64,000 nucleotides of DNA, from contig CAZJLP010000024.1 of NCBI GenBank assembly GCA_964546955.1, positions 4,601 to 68,600 on the forward strand, written 5' to 3'. The notes below the pieces were generated by a model, which had not been told where the DNA came from, searched no databases, and saw only the letters and a program-made list of their open reading frames with translations. This stretch comes from CAZJLP01 sp964546955. Lineage in GTDB: Bacteria; Verrucomicrobiota; Verrucomicrobiia; Opitutales; Opitutaceae. This document shows, piece by piece, positions 1-8,973 of this stretch. The translations under genes were made by a program, and so were the position numbers. Position 1 is the first letter of the stretch. Every line of letters begins with the position of its first letter.

Positions 1-1
1 G

Positions 2-679
2 ATCGCCCAAGACATTGACCCGAACTACATCATCACGTTTCACCGGATGCTCTTGGGAATTCCCGCGGGGTTGGCGATCGTTCGAGTAGCTGAGCACGTC
101 GTCAAGGAACGGCGCGCATGCAGGCGCTGCGCTCCCGCGGCATTGATCCTCACCGCGTGTTTCGTCTTTACAGTATTGCCAGCGGAACGCCCATATTACA
201 ATCGGGCTTGGCACGCGTTAGCCCGAGTGCCACCCGACTTGAGCTTGAACGCCGAATGGAGTGCGTTAACGCAAAACCAAGCTGAACTCAATTTGTACGG
301 GCGGTACCTGGCTGGGACCTCACCGCTTTGCTTCGTTGCGCAAGCTCAGGGGCCTGTGCTCACTATGTATTCGCCGCGGTGGCACCGGCATTATGTGCAT
401 GAAGGTCGTTCTCCATCGAGCGAACTGGCGGGCATCGTAGATCGCTTCGAAGTGCGGCCGCCGTCGCCCGTACTGGTCGTATCCGACCCATTCATCCAAA
501 TTACACCCTACTCTTTTGCCGCTCAGTGTTCGGGACACTGGACCGCGCAAGAGTCCACTTTGCTGCGCGCAGGTGCGGCTGAATTGAAACGAATGGCTCT
601 AGCTAAAGGCTTCGAGCCGCGCGAAGCAGGCAAGATCTGGCTTTTTCTTCCGCCACAGCAGGAGCCAGCGGGACGATAG
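2..679 (+). CDS. C-terminal part of a membrane protein, cut by window start
   Basis: The reading frame is open from base 2 through the first in-window ATG at 47 to a stop at 677-679, so this is the 3' end of a longer gene. The visible part has one clear hydrophobic segment (about residues 28-45 counted from the ATG at 47) followed by a roughly 160-residue soluble region rich in Pro, Tyr and Trp. That is the usual layout at the end of GT-C type polyprenyl-phosphate-sugar transferases, several of which lie further along. No catalytic motif is visible, so the family is inference. It is convergent with the large minus-strand cluster that ends at 704. Confidence 0.6.
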   Translation: MAQDIDPNYIITFHRMLLGIPAGLAIVRVAEHVVKERRACRRCAPAALILTACFVFTVLPAERPYYNRAWHALARVPPDLSLNAEWSALTQNQAELNLYGRYLAGTSPLCFVAQAQGPVLTMYSPRWHRHYVHEGRSPSSELAGIVDRFEVRPPSPVLVVSDPFIQITPYSFAAQCSGHWTAQESTLLRAGAAELKRMALAKGFEPREAGKIWLFLPPQQEPAGR

Positions 680-703
680 CGCCCAAGGCAAAGGACGTCG
701 CCT

Positions 704-1633
704 TCAACTCAAAAGCTCCGCCAGACCTTGCTCCACCGAAATCTCGGCGCGAAATCCGAGCTCCCTCGCAGCGCGGTCAGGATTACCCACGGAACGACCG
801 ATGTCGCCCGCCCGGGCCGGCTCCGTCCGCACAGCAGGACAATGAGGGTGCGATGCTCCCACGAGGGCTGCAAGGTCCCTGATCGATAAGGGGCGGCCCG
901 TGCAAATATTGGCTACGCCAGATGATAGCGTGGGGTGTGTCGCCGCGAGTAAATTAGCCCGCGCCACGTCGCGCACCGCGATAAAATCGCGCGTTTGCTC
1001 TCCCGTGCCGTGGATGACGGACGCCTCCCCCGCGGCTCTGGCGGCAACAAAGCGCGATATCACTCCCGAGTAGGAGGAATCGGCCTTCTGACGTTTCCCA
1101 TAAACATTGAAATACCTCTGGCAGCGAGCGACGAATCCATACGCGGCTGCCGAGCCGAGCAGCAACGTTTCAGACGCCAGCTTGGCTGCTCCGTAGGGGC
1201 TGATAGGGCACGCCGGACTTTCCTCCCGCAAGGGAAATTCGGCACAACTACCATACACGGCGGCAGAGGACGCAAATACAACGCGGCGGACGCTGAACCG
1301 CCGTCCCGCCTCCGCCACCATATGAGTCGCGTGAAGATTCAGACGAAAATTCAGTTCCGGATCGTCAAAGCTCTCCGACACGCTGACCAGCCCGGCGAGA
1401 TGAAGTAAAACATCGGGGCGGTAGACCTCAATCGCGTCGTGCAAGGCCCGCCCCTCGGCAATGTCGCACTTGATAAAACTAAACGAACAATGCGGCAGCG
1501 ACCTCTCCAGGTTCTCCATCCGACCGGTGCGAAGATTGTCCAACCCGACAACGCGGTGTCCTGCTTCAAGGAAAAGGTCCGCCGTATGGCTGCCGATAAA
1601 ACCAGCCACGCCGGTAATGATTGCAGTTGCCAT
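704..1633 (-). CDS. NAD-dependent sugar epimerase/dehydratase (GalE-like extended SDR)
   Basis: A 309-residue extended short-chain dehydrogenase. The Rossmann glycine motif GVAGFIG spans residues 8-14, the serine stretch before VYG lies at about 122-128, and the catalytic Tyr147-xxx-Lys151 is intact. Length and order match nucleotide-sugar 4-epimerases, which interconvert UDP-glucose/UDP-galactose or the N-acetyl forms in the cytoplasm. The exact substrate cannot be read from sequence. It is the last gene of the minus-strand block, 24 bases after the sugar-phosphate transferase, so it probably supplies that enzyme or a nearby glycosyltransferase. The ATG start gives the expected N-terminus directly before the Rossmann fold. 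Confidence 0.9.
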   Translation of the reverse strand: MATAIITGVAGFIGSHTADLFLEAGHRVVGLDNLRTGRMENLERSLPHCSFSFIKCDIAEGRALHDAIEVYRPDVLLHLAGLVSVSESFDDPELNFRLNLHATHMVAEAGRRFSVRRVVFASSAAVYGSCAEFPLREESPACPISPYGAAKLASETLLLGSAAAYGFVARCQRYFNVYGKRQKADSSYSGVISRFVAARAAGEASVIHGTGEQTRDFIAVRDVARANLLAATHPTLSSGVANICTGRPLSIRDLAALVGASHPHCPAVRTEPARAGDIGRSVGNPDRAARELGFRAEISVEQGLAELLS

Positions 1634-1657
1634 TGATGGTCGCCCGGGGACGTGAGT

Positions 1658-3130
1658 TCAGCGGCCCTTGAAGGTCAGCATCACCTCGATCGTTCGAGCA
1701 AGGATCTGGCAGTCAAACCACATCGACTGATGTTTGATGTAATAGAGATCGTACTCCAATTTTGTCGCCGTGTCCTCTTCGGTTGCCGCATAACGATAGG
1801 AAACCTGCGCCCATCCGGTGAGCCCCGGTTTCACAACCAGCCTCGCGCGATAAAACGGAATGCGGGTTTCGAGCGTGGCAATGAACTCCGGCCGCTCCGG
1901 ACGCGGTCCCACCAAGCTCATGTCGCCGCGCAGAATATTCCAAAATTGAGGTAGCTCATCCAGCCGCGTCCGTCGCAAGAACCAACCTACGCGGGTAATA
2001 CGCCGGTCGTTCCGGGAAGTCCACTGAGGCTGTCCTGCCGCTTCCGCGTCCAAGACCATCGTGCGAAATTTCCAGATGCGGAAAGGGATGTCGTTCAAGC
2101 CGAGCCGCGGTTGGGAATAAAATATTGGGCCGCGATCCTCTAGCCAGATGACCGCCGCAATAAATGGCGCCAACGGAAGCGCACAACACAAACCGAGAAA
2201 CGAACCAAGAAAGTCGAGCATGCGCTTCGCGATGGTTCCGGACATGGAGGGACGGCGCGCCGGCTCGAGAAAGGAGCCCACCATCCAGTCGACATCCAAA
2301 TGCCCGATCGGAACACGGCCTGTCACTTCTTCGTAAAGCGATGCGAGTCGCACGACTGAAATTCCCTTAGCCATCGCGTCAACCAAGGTTCGAAAAGTGC
2401 GTCCGGAAATTTCGCCGGTTGCCGGAAGCACGATTTCAGAAGCTCCATGCTTTTCAGCCAGAGCCAGCAGCTCCTCTTGCGTGCCCAGCACAGGAAAGCC
2501 AGCGATATCCGTATCCTCGGCCGTGCCCTTGGTCGTTGCAATACCAACGATCCGATAATGGTGGCGCAGTTCCCCCAATGCTGCAGCCAGTAGCCGCACG
2601 CCCCACCCTGTGTCGAGCAGGAGAAGGTTTCGAGAGAATCGAGGTGAAACAAACAACTTGATGTACACGAGCCTCCACCCAAGACACCCAACCAAGGCGA
2701 CTGCGACGTAACACAACACGACTAACCGCGGCAATAGACCCGGTGGCGCAAAAAAGAACAGCACCAAGTAGCAGATCAACGCGAATGCAGCGACGCGTAA
2801 GAATCCGCGTGCGGTCGCTTTGCGTGAAGTCGCCACCCTTACATTGTACTGCCCAATGCTCAGGCTCAACCAAGTGAAGACGAGTATGGAAAACCAGAAT
2901 GCCTTTGAACTTTGGGTAATCGGCGCTGCCTGCGCCTGCGCGCGGGCAGCCCACACCGCTAAGGCTATAAACGCAGCGACGAAAGCACCCGCCGCGTCGC
3001 CGAGGAAAAGCAGGAATTTCCGCTCGGACGCGTGCATTCCCCGCCGGGGGGCACGGGTGGGCGAACGTGGCTCTGGCCCAGTTGGCTCAGCTGATTGGCA
3101 CCTCGTGGGCGGCCGGTTTGCGATGTTCAT
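1658..3130 (-). CDS. Polyprenyl-phosphate sugar-1-phosphate transferase (initiating enzyme 1)
   Basis: A 490-residue polyprenyl glycosylphosphotransferase. It has four to five N-terminal membrane segments (about residues 35-150), a central CoA-binding-like Rossmann region, then a membrane hairpin and the catalytic domain. The catalytic part has the canonical Arg-Leu-Asp-Glu-Leu-Pro-Gln motif with the Asp-Glu dyad, followed by GDMSLVGPRP. Enzymes of this class (WbaP, EpsZ, PssY) move hexose-1-phosphate from UDP-sugar to undecaprenyl phosphate, the first step of repeat-unit synthesis. Its 5' end overlaps the upstream GT2 gene by 44 bases, which indicates co-translation. A second enzyme of the same class lies at 7380-8861. 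Confidence 0.93.
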   Translation of the reverse strand: MNIANRPPTRCQSAEPTGPEPRSPTRAPRRGMHASERKFLLFLGDAAGAFVAAFIALAVWAARAQAQAAPITQSSKAFWFSILVFTWLSLSIGQYNVRVATSRKATARGFLRVAAFALICYLVLFFFAPPGLLPRLVVLCYVAVALVGCLGWRLVYIKLFVSPRFSRNLLLLDTGWGVRLLAAALGELRHHYRIVGIATTKGTAEDTDIAGFPVLGTQEELLALAEKHGASEIVLPATGEISGRTFRTLVDAMAKGISVVRLASLYEEVTGRVPIGHLDVDWMVGSFLEPARRPSMSGTIAKRMLDFLGSFLGLCCALPLAPFIAAVIWLEDRGPIFYSQPRLGLNDIPFRIWKFRTMVLDAEAAGQPQWTSRNDRRITRVGWFLRRTRLDELPQFWNILRGDMSLVGPRPERPEFIATLETRIPFYRARLVVKPGLTGWAQVSYRYAATEEDTATKLEYDLYYIKHQSMWFDCQILARTIEVMLTFKGR

Positions 3131-4109
3131 GGATCCTGCGGACTAGACCGAACCAAAAGCCAAGGCCCCAGGCAAAGTGAATTGTAGCCCAAATGCCAGG
3201 GAGTCGCAGCCACACAGCGGGCCGCACCCGCGGGGCCTGACCAAGCGAGGCGCCAATGAGTAAAAGTAAGTAGGCGGACCATGCGATCAACATCACCGGC
3301 ACGAAGGAAGCAGAAACGCCGCACAGGGGGAGCAGCAGAAGCGAAAAAATCGCCCACACGGCGGGCACCGCCTGCCGGGCGCGGAGGGATTTCGGGTATT
3401 GCCTGAGCATCTGGGCCTTCCACCAGCCGTAACGCCAATACTGACGCGCCAACGTCCTGACTGAGGATCGTGCGAAATAGGTGCTCCGAATTCGAGGATC
3501 CAAATAGACGCGGCCCCCGCGCGACCTAACCCGGAAGTTAAACTCGTAGTCCTCGTTGGCGAGCAATGCCTCATTATATCCCCCAAGAGTCCGCCACGTT
3601 TCGCGACGAAAACACCCAAAAGGCACAGTATCGACGTCAGCCGCTTGAGCATGCGCCATCCGATAGCTCGCGCCGCCGGCGCCCAACCCAGACGACACGG
3701 CAAGGGCGATCGCCTCAGCCGTCGGGCCGGGGCCGCCGGGTCGAATCTCCCATACGCCGCCGGCCACCTGCACACCAGGAATGTCGAGAGCCGCGCATGA
3801 ACGTTCCAAATAACCTGCCGCCGGACGGCAATGCGCGTCCAAGCGCACGATTATTTCTCCAGATGCTTCCGCAATGGCCCGATTGAGACCCGAGGGAATA
3901 TTTCGCAGGGGATTGTCAACCACTCTAATTCGCAACTGGGGGTTTTGGGTCGCGAACATTTCCACGATATACCGGGACCGGTCGGTCGAACGTCCATCGG
4001 CTATGACAATCTCCAAACCAGGGAAATGCTGGTCGACCAAGCCGCTCAGTAATTCGCCGATATAGCGCTCCTCGTCTTTACAGGGGACGACAACCGTCAC
4101 GGTCTTCAT
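3087..4109 (-). CDS. GT2 glycosyltransferase, ExoA-like
   Basis: A 340-residue family 2 glycosyltransferase. It begins with the typical VVVPCKDEE nucleotide-binding strand, then a DGRSTD motif (about residues 38-43), a DAHCRP metal-binding stretch (about 92-97), and a NEDYEFNFR motif (about 185-193). The last 90 residues contain two to three membrane helices. This architecture matches ExoA of succinoglycan synthesis, which adds an early sugar to the lipid-linked acceptor. Its 3' end overlaps the initiating transferase, so it may act directly after it. The sugar specificity is unknown. Confidence 0.88.
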   Translation of the reverse strand: MKTVTVVVPCKDEERYIGELLSGLVDQHFPGLEIVIADGRSTDRSRYIVEMFATQNPQLRIRVVDNPLRNIPSGLNRAIAEASGEIIVRLDAHCRPAAGYLERSCAALDIPGVQVAGGVWEIRPGGPGPTAEAIALAVSSGLGAGGASYRMAHAQAADVDTVPFGCFRRETWRTLGGYNEALLANEDYEFNFRVRSRGGRVYLDPRIRSTYFARSSVRTLARQYWRYGWWKAQMLRQYPKSLRARQAVPAVWAIFSLLLLPLCGVSASFVPVMLIAWSAYLLLLIGASLGQAPRVRPAVWLRLPGIWATIHFAWGLGFWFGLVRRIHEHRKPAAHEVPIS

Positions 4110-4200
4110 TCCGGCGTCATTTTTGAAACGACCATCTCGACAAGCATGAAGAGCCTATCACCGCTGACAATGCCTCTGTGGCTTCAATTGCCTTTGTCAC

Positions 4201-5202
4201 TTACGCTGTCCTGTTCGGCGCAGTCGTACCGGCCGGCGACAATCCGATCATCATCACGGCCAACACGATTTTAGGCACCACCGAAACGCAATAGAGCGCC
4301 ATGCAATAGGCCAAAGCCAAGCTCCGATCGATCGCAAAGAAAGACAGCGCGAGAACTCCCAGATAGCAAAATACTCCGATCTTGCCGGGTAGGGACGGGG
4401 GGGCGCTGCCTACCTGCAGAACGATCAGGAGAAACAGGGCCGCGGTAGGCAAAAGCGCCAGGTCAAACGAAAGGAAAAGGAAATAGTTCGTGCAGACCGA
4501 GAGGATCAAGACCGAAAAGGATAGTATCCAAATCGAGAAATTAATCCGCCAATACCGAATCGCCCGAAAGCCATTGAACGCCATCTGACTGTATTCGAGC
4601 ACGAATACTCTGATGCGGGGCGGGAAGAAACGTCCCAGCCACTCCAACCATCGAAGGCAAACGTCGCTCCAGTAGGCAGCAAAAAAAACAACGGCGGTGA
4701 CCGCTACGCTTAATGCAAGCAATACATTTCCCGCGCGTATGGCCCACTCAGGGGGCACCATCGTCGCCCATAAAACTGCGACGCCCGCCGCCAAGACGGC
4801 TACGTCAAAGACCTTTTCCACCACAATCGTACCCAACACATGTGTTTTGGACATACGATCATGCGTGCCAATCGTGTAGGCCCGGGATAATTCTCCCATA
4901 CGCCCGGGCACGACGGTATTGATCGCCTGGCTGACGACGATGCTTTTTAGCAGATCCCACCAATCTTGCTCGCGATGCTGCGGATAGAAGAGCAGCCGCC
5001 AACGTACGGCCAGTACCACCAGATTAATCAGCACCGTTGCCAACGCCAACGAGAACCAACCCAAATTCACTGCGCGAAGACTTTCCCAGAGCCGGCTACC
5101 ATCGACACCGCGACAGGCAAACCACAACGCAGCTCCACCGACGAGTACGCCCAGCACGAGACGCATCTTTGACGTTTTCAAGGGAGTGGCGCGCAACTTC
5201 AC
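4201..5202 (-). CDS. YbhN/AglD-type flippase-like membrane protein (UPF0104)
   Basis: A polytopic membrane protein of about 330 residues with six to eight hydrophobic segments, the family motif PGRMGELSRAY near residue 75, and a PSLPGKIG stretch near residue 255. These mark the lysylphosphatidylglycerol-synthase membrane-domain family (UPF0104), whose members near glycan genes are thought to act on lipid-linked sugars. The open frame extends to 5409, but that part overlaps the small membrane gene 5205-5477 and is charged and non-membrane, so I start at GTG 5202. ATG 5166 (12 residues shorter) is the alternative. A second member of the family is at 53322. Confidence 0.82.
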   Translation of the reverse strand: MKLRATPLKTSKMRLVLGVLVGGAALWFACRGVDGSRLWESLRAVNLGWFSLALATVLINLVVLAVRWRLLFYPQHREQDWWDLLKSIVVSQAINTVVPGRMGELSRAYTIGTHDRMSKTHVLGTIVVEKVFDVAVLAAGVAVLWATMVPPEWAIRAGNVLLALSVAVTAVVFFAAYWSDVCLRWLEWLGRFFPPRIRVFVLEYSQMAFNGFRAIRYWRINFSIWILSFSVLILSVCTNYFLFLSFDLALLPTAALFLLIVLQVGSAPPSLPGKIGVFCYLGVLALSFFAIDRSLALAYCMALYCVSVVPKIVLAVMMIGLSPAGTTAPNRTA

Positions 5203-5204
5203 GT

Positions 5205-5477
5205 TTAGGGAGATTCTCGTAACAATAAATAGGCAGCGCGAAATACGTAAGCTAATAAGCCAAGGATCCAGGCTGTCCTCAGAACGATTCCTTCTCCCGA
5301 CGTCGGAAGTGCAGCGAGCACGACGACCGCCATCGCAACAAGAAATAGCACGCGGAAACCCGTAGAAATTCGCATCGCGCTGGCAATCGTCTCCCGGTGA
5401 CGACACCACTCCTCATAACTCACCGCACTAATGAGGACGGCAAGACCAGCTACCCATAAGAAGCTCAGTATCAACAA
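5205..5477 (-). CDS. Small three-helix membrane protein, unknown
   Basis: A 90-residue protein made almost entirely of three hydrophobic segments (about residues 2-20, 42-60 and 66-84). I do not recognise a family. It lies between the O-antigen ligase gene (14 bases upstream) and the YbhN-like gene (2 bases downstream), so it is probably in the same operon and may be an accessory membrane component. The only start codon in reach is TTG at 5477, so the true N-terminus is uncertain. Confidence 0.6.
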   Translation of the reverse strand: MLILSFLWVAGLAVLISAVSYEEWCRHRETIASAMRISTGFRVLFLVAMAVVVLAALPTSGEGIVLRTAWILGLLAYVFRAAYLLLRESP

Positions 5478-5491
5478 GTTCAGGGGAAAGG

Positions 5492-6193
5492 CTACCCCGC
5501 CTGGCGGAGGGCAGGTTCATCTTGCGGAGTGCAAATAGTTAAGAACAAAGCGGCCACCAGTGCAAGCATCAGCCAAAAGAAAATTCCGACTTTCGCTCCG
5601 AGTGCGATGGCATCGGCCAGCCCGAACACAAAGTGAGCAGTAAGGCCACACGAGAGACAAAGAGCGGCCGACCGACTCCACGGTTCGCGAGACGCGCGGT
5701 AGATCAATGTGAGCAACCAGGCAGCTGATATCCAAAGCGCGAGATACGCGGAAAGCCCGGGCAGTCCGAGATCCAGTCCCACCTGAAGCAAATGGTTGTG
5801 AGCGTGCGCGACGTCAAAGGGCACACCTGTCGCGGGGTCAATAACCGAGACGGTCCGGCGAAACATGTTCATGCCAACACCTGTGATCGGCCGGGACTTT
5901 ATTTGGGAGAGCGCCTGCGGCCAGAGCTCCATTCTCCCCGCAACGCTCTGTTCGATTCTAGCTATACTTGCGCTCGATGCCAATCGTTCGAATTTCGACG
6001 GCACCGCAAACCAAACCGTTAGGGCAGTCAAAGCCGCGGCTCCCAGGCCGAATGCCAAATACCGTGGCTTCACGATGAGGGCAACAAGCCCGGCGCCGAC
6101 CGCTAGGCCCAACCAAGCTCCCCGTGACTGTGTCAGGACCAAAGTTCCGACAGTCACGAGCAGGACCACCAAGCCAGCACGCCCAACGCCCAC
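5492..6193 (-). pseudogene. O-antigen ligase (WaaL-like), C-terminal half after a frameshift
   Basis: This frame continues the protein encoded by 6154-6813. It begins within a membrane helix and quickly gives the TQSRGAWLG motif (about residues 21-29), a hallmark of the Wzy/WaaL O-antigen ligase and polymerase family. A periplasmic loop follows with AHNHLLQVGLDLGLPG (about 130-145), the conserved HNxxLQ region, and further helices. WaaL moves the finished O-chain from its lipid carrier to lipid A-core. There is no credible start of its own; GTG 6193 lies inside the first helix. The two halves together are about 440 residues, the normal family length, so a single gene with one missing base is most likely. 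Confidence 0.85.
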
Positions 6194-6813
6194 CGGAGCG
6201 CAAAGTTAGCTATCGGTGCCGTACGCGATAGCATCCCGTGGAAAGCCGCGATTTGAACGGGGATGAAAAACACCAGCACACCGCCCACTCCGTTCGGATG
6301 GAATCCATCCTCCGCTCCGGCGAGGCCGCGAATCACTTTCGGCAGACGGAGCGAGAGTTCGTAGACGGCGGGAATCTTGTACGTCCATTTCGTGCCGATG
6401 AGTGCGATGATCGAAAACAGCCCGCCGCCGAGCGCAAAAAAGGTCTGAAAGATGACGTACTTGTCCTTCCGACCTCCAATCGCTCGAACGACGCACAAAT
6501 AGCAAAGAACGCCAAAAAGCAGACCAGTAATCTTTGGCAGGCTATACGTCAGGTCAGCGGTCGCTATGCTCGACACCCCCGCCATCATCACTATCCAGCA
6601 CAACGCTCCATCAAAAGGCGTGCGCAACGGATTCCGGAGTCCAAGCATCTCGCGGACACCCCACCACAGAGGAACAAGAGCAATCGCAAATATCTTTGTT
6701 GGGCTGGGGAATAAAAATCCCGCCGAACTCAACACAACAACGATCCACTCCAGCTGGTGAAGCCATGGTGCAGCCCTCACGCCTGGCGCAATGTTCGGCC
6801 GCACTTCGTTCAC
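6154..6813 (-). pseudogene. O-antigen ligase (WaaL-like), N-terminal half before a frameshift
   Basis: A 219-residue frame starting at GTG 6813 with five to six membrane segments and a conserved-looking loop (GAEDGFHPNGVGGVL, about 165-179). The ligase fold then breaks off at a TGA (6154-6156) in the middle of a helix. The other minus frame (5492-6193) carries on the same helix. Moving from one frame to the other needs one extra base, or a -1 step, near 6165-6175. No classic slippery heptamer is present, so an indel (real mutation or sequence error) is more likely than programmed frameshifting. If real, O-chain ligation would be lost unless another ligase exists. Confidence 0.82.
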
Positions 6814-7379
6814 GGAGCGGGCCTCAATCTGACCAGCAAGAAAAGCCGAGTGCAGTGAGGCTTCGGCCCATGTCTATTCGTTGCTCTGCGGCCGTGGGAT
6901 CAGCCGTCCTCCGTTTTGGGACCGCATCGCCCGGCATCGCGACACTCACCGCCAAAAACCTTTGGATGGCATGAAAAGGCACCCCCCAAGTACGCGAACC
7001 GAAGTCCGCATCTTCAAGCAAATTATAGGGGCGGTGAGCGGCGCATTCGCCCACAGATTGCCGCTGGCAACACCGCACTGTCCAACCCTTCTTCGCCGAC
7101 GTGATGAACGGACCTTCGACGCCAGCGGAGGAGGACAGCGGCAGCCACAAAACTCGCCACCTCCGCCGCCTTGAAATCGCCCGCGAACTCAGACCATCGA
7201 TTCTAAACGAACGCGGATGGACACGACGAAAACGCACGGAGTTTTTCCAAACGCAGGAAGCGCAGTGGAGCGCATTGCGCCGAAGGTAGAGATCATCGCA
7301 GCGGATATTCCGGCCCTGCAAGTGACCATCAGCGCGAACCGCCAATGCCCGCCTCAGGTTCGTCCCGAGATTGGGCTCG
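6814..7379. other. Non-coding spacer of about 570 bases with a repeat-like stretch
   Basis: No reading frame here gives a recognisable or protein-like sequence; the longest minus frame (6824-7405) is rich in Arg, Ser and Cys like an off-frame translation. The stretch at 7135-7260 looks like the degenerate dispersed non-coding sequence I associate with Verrucomicrobiota intergenic regions (phrases resembling GTGTCCATCCGCGTTC and GGCGGAGGTGGCGAG on the minus strand). That link is from memory and unverified. It splits the minus-strand block into two probable transcription units, so a promoter for the ligase gene group may lie here. Confidence 0.45.
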
Positions 7380-8861
7380 TCAGCTTCCGGTACCGCGCAC
7401 CACAACCCACGCGGTGCGAAAGATGATCTTGATATCTAACCAGAGAGACCAGTTGTCGATGTACTCAAGATCCATCCGGACCCAGTCATCGAAATTGCTG
7501 ATCGCATTGCGGCCGCGCACCTGCCACAGGCAAGTGATGCCGCATTTGACGCTAAGTTTGCGCTTATGCCATTGGTCGTAACGCGCGAGTTCGTGCGGCC
7601 AAGCTGGCCTCGGTCCTACGAGGCTCATGTCGCCCTTAAGCACGCTCCACAATTGCGGAAGTTCGTTCAGACTGTATTTGCGCAGGAACCGCCCGAGTGG
7701 AGTCACGCGCGGATCTTTTTTGATCTTAAAAACCGGTCCTGACATTTCATTGTGCTTTTGCAGCTCGTCGATGCGCTGATCCGCATCCGCCACCATGGTC
7801 GTGAACTTATACCCGGTGAAGGTTACGCCGTTGCGCCCGACCACCCGCCAAGGAAAGAAAATGGGAAGGTGTGGAGTCGTCACCTTGATCGCTAACGCAA
7901 TCACCAAAAAGAGCGGCGAGAGCGCGACCAGCAGCGACCCCGAAAGCGCCAGGTCGATTAGCCGCTTGACGAAAAGTGCGTCCGAATTCACTTCGCGAGG
8001 CCGAAGCACGATTCCCGGCAGGTGCATGGGATCATCCGAGGCCACGCACTGCAAATCTCGAGGCGCGCATTCAACGAGCGGCTCCGGAATAATTCGTAAC
8101 GCTAGGCGGAAGTAGTCGCAGTCCTTGACGATTTGCTTTACGGACGGGCTATCGGTTTCGCCCTGGACCACCACCACCTCGTGGATGGGCTGGTGCACGG
8201 CTAGATCGGCCAGTTGGCTCACGGTCCCCAGGCAGCGCAATCCCGTGCTCTCTGACACTCCTTGATCAGGCTTGAGGCCCAAGTATCCAAACAAACGGTA
8301 CTCCATGGGCGCCAAATACCGGCGAAAATAGTCATTCAACCATTGAAGCCCGAAGGGCGATCCTATGATAACGACATTGCGAACGTAACATCCCGCTGCG
8401 CGTCGTTGCTGCCACCAGATAAGCAGCGCCACCCTGAAAGACGCCAGCAGAGCTGAAGCGCAGGTACCGTAGAGAAAGAACAACAAACGGCTCCAAGAGC
8501 TCTGCTTGATAGCGAAAAGTCCAAGTGCCACGAGGCTCAAGCCGAGGAAGGGCGAAATCAAACTTCCTACCAAGATGCGAACCACCGACTGGTTGGCGCG
8601 CACGGGCCCGTACGCTCCCAGAAGCTCCATAAAAAGGACGGTAACTGGCACGGTCGCCACGAGTATCCAGATGAATTCCGGCATCGGCGGAAATGGCACC
8701 GATGCGGTAGGCGGCAACAAATAGCGATTGATCGGAAAGGAAGAAAATGGCCCTCCCGCAGTGAAAAGCGCCTGTGCACGCGGAGCTAATTCGTATGCGA
8801 GCAAGAATGCCAGCGACAGCACGAGCAAATCGAAAAACCAAAAGAAACGACGAGGGATCAT
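7380..8861 (-). CDS. Polyprenyl-phosphate sugar-1-phosphate transferase (initiating enzyme 2), Asp-to-Asn in the catalytic dyad
   Basis: A 493-residue homologue of WbaP-type enzymes. It has N-terminal membrane segments (about 5-25, 62-82, 95-117, 125-150), a Rossmann-like middle, a membrane hairpin (about 300-327) and the C-terminal catalytic domain ending in GDMSLVGPRP (about 410-419). Family members transfer hexose-1-phosphate to undecaprenyl phosphate. The motif that is normally Asp-Glu-Leu-Pro-Gln reads Asn399-Glu400-Leu-Pro-Gln (codon AAC at 7667-7665). In PglC-type enzymes that Asp is the nucleophile, so activity is uncertain. Gene length is normal and nothing else looks decayed. It is expected to start a second kind of repeat unit if active. 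Confidence 0.9.
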   Translation of the reverse strand: MIPRRFFWFFDLLVLSLAFLLAYELAPRAQALFTAGGPFSSFPINRYLLPPTASVPFPPMPEFIWILVATVPVTVLFMELLGAYGPVRANQSVVRILVGSLISPFLGLSLVALGLFAIKQSSWSRLLFFLYGTCASALLASFRVALLIWWQQRRAAGCYVRNVVIIGSPFGLQWLNDYFRRYLAPMEYRLFGYLGLKPDQGVSESTGLRCLGTVSQLADLAVHQPIHEVVVVQGETDSPSVKQIVKDCDYFRLALRIIPEPLVECAPRDLQCVASDDPMHLPGIVLRPREVNSDALFVKRLIDLALSGSLLVALSPLFLVIALAIKVTTPHLPIFFPWRVVGRNGVTFTGYKFTTMVADADQRIDELQKHNEMSGPVFKIKKDPRVTPLGRFLRKYSLNELPQLWSVLKGDMSLVGPRPAWPHELARYDQWHKRKLSVKCGITCLWQVRGRNAISNFDDWVRMDLEYIDNWSLWLDIKIIFRTAWVVVRGTGS

Positions 8862-8973
8862 GTACGATTAAGCAGCTGGTAACAGGACAAACATTCCAAT
8901 TTCCCTGACAAAATGCCATCCGCGATCCAGTACTAAGCCACGCCGGAAGGAGCAGCAAGAAAAACGCCAACTA

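Noticed and set aside
4201..5409. Longer start (5409) for the YbhN-like gene
   Set aside because: The first 69 codons overlap the small membrane gene 5205-5477 and give a charged, Cys- and Arg-rich sequence unlike the family N-terminus.
6824..7405. Minus-strand open frame of 193 codons in the spacer
   Set aside because: The translation is rich in Arg, Ser and Cys with no hydrophobic or motif pattern, and it overlaps the end of the transferase gene at 7380. It reads like non-coding sequence.
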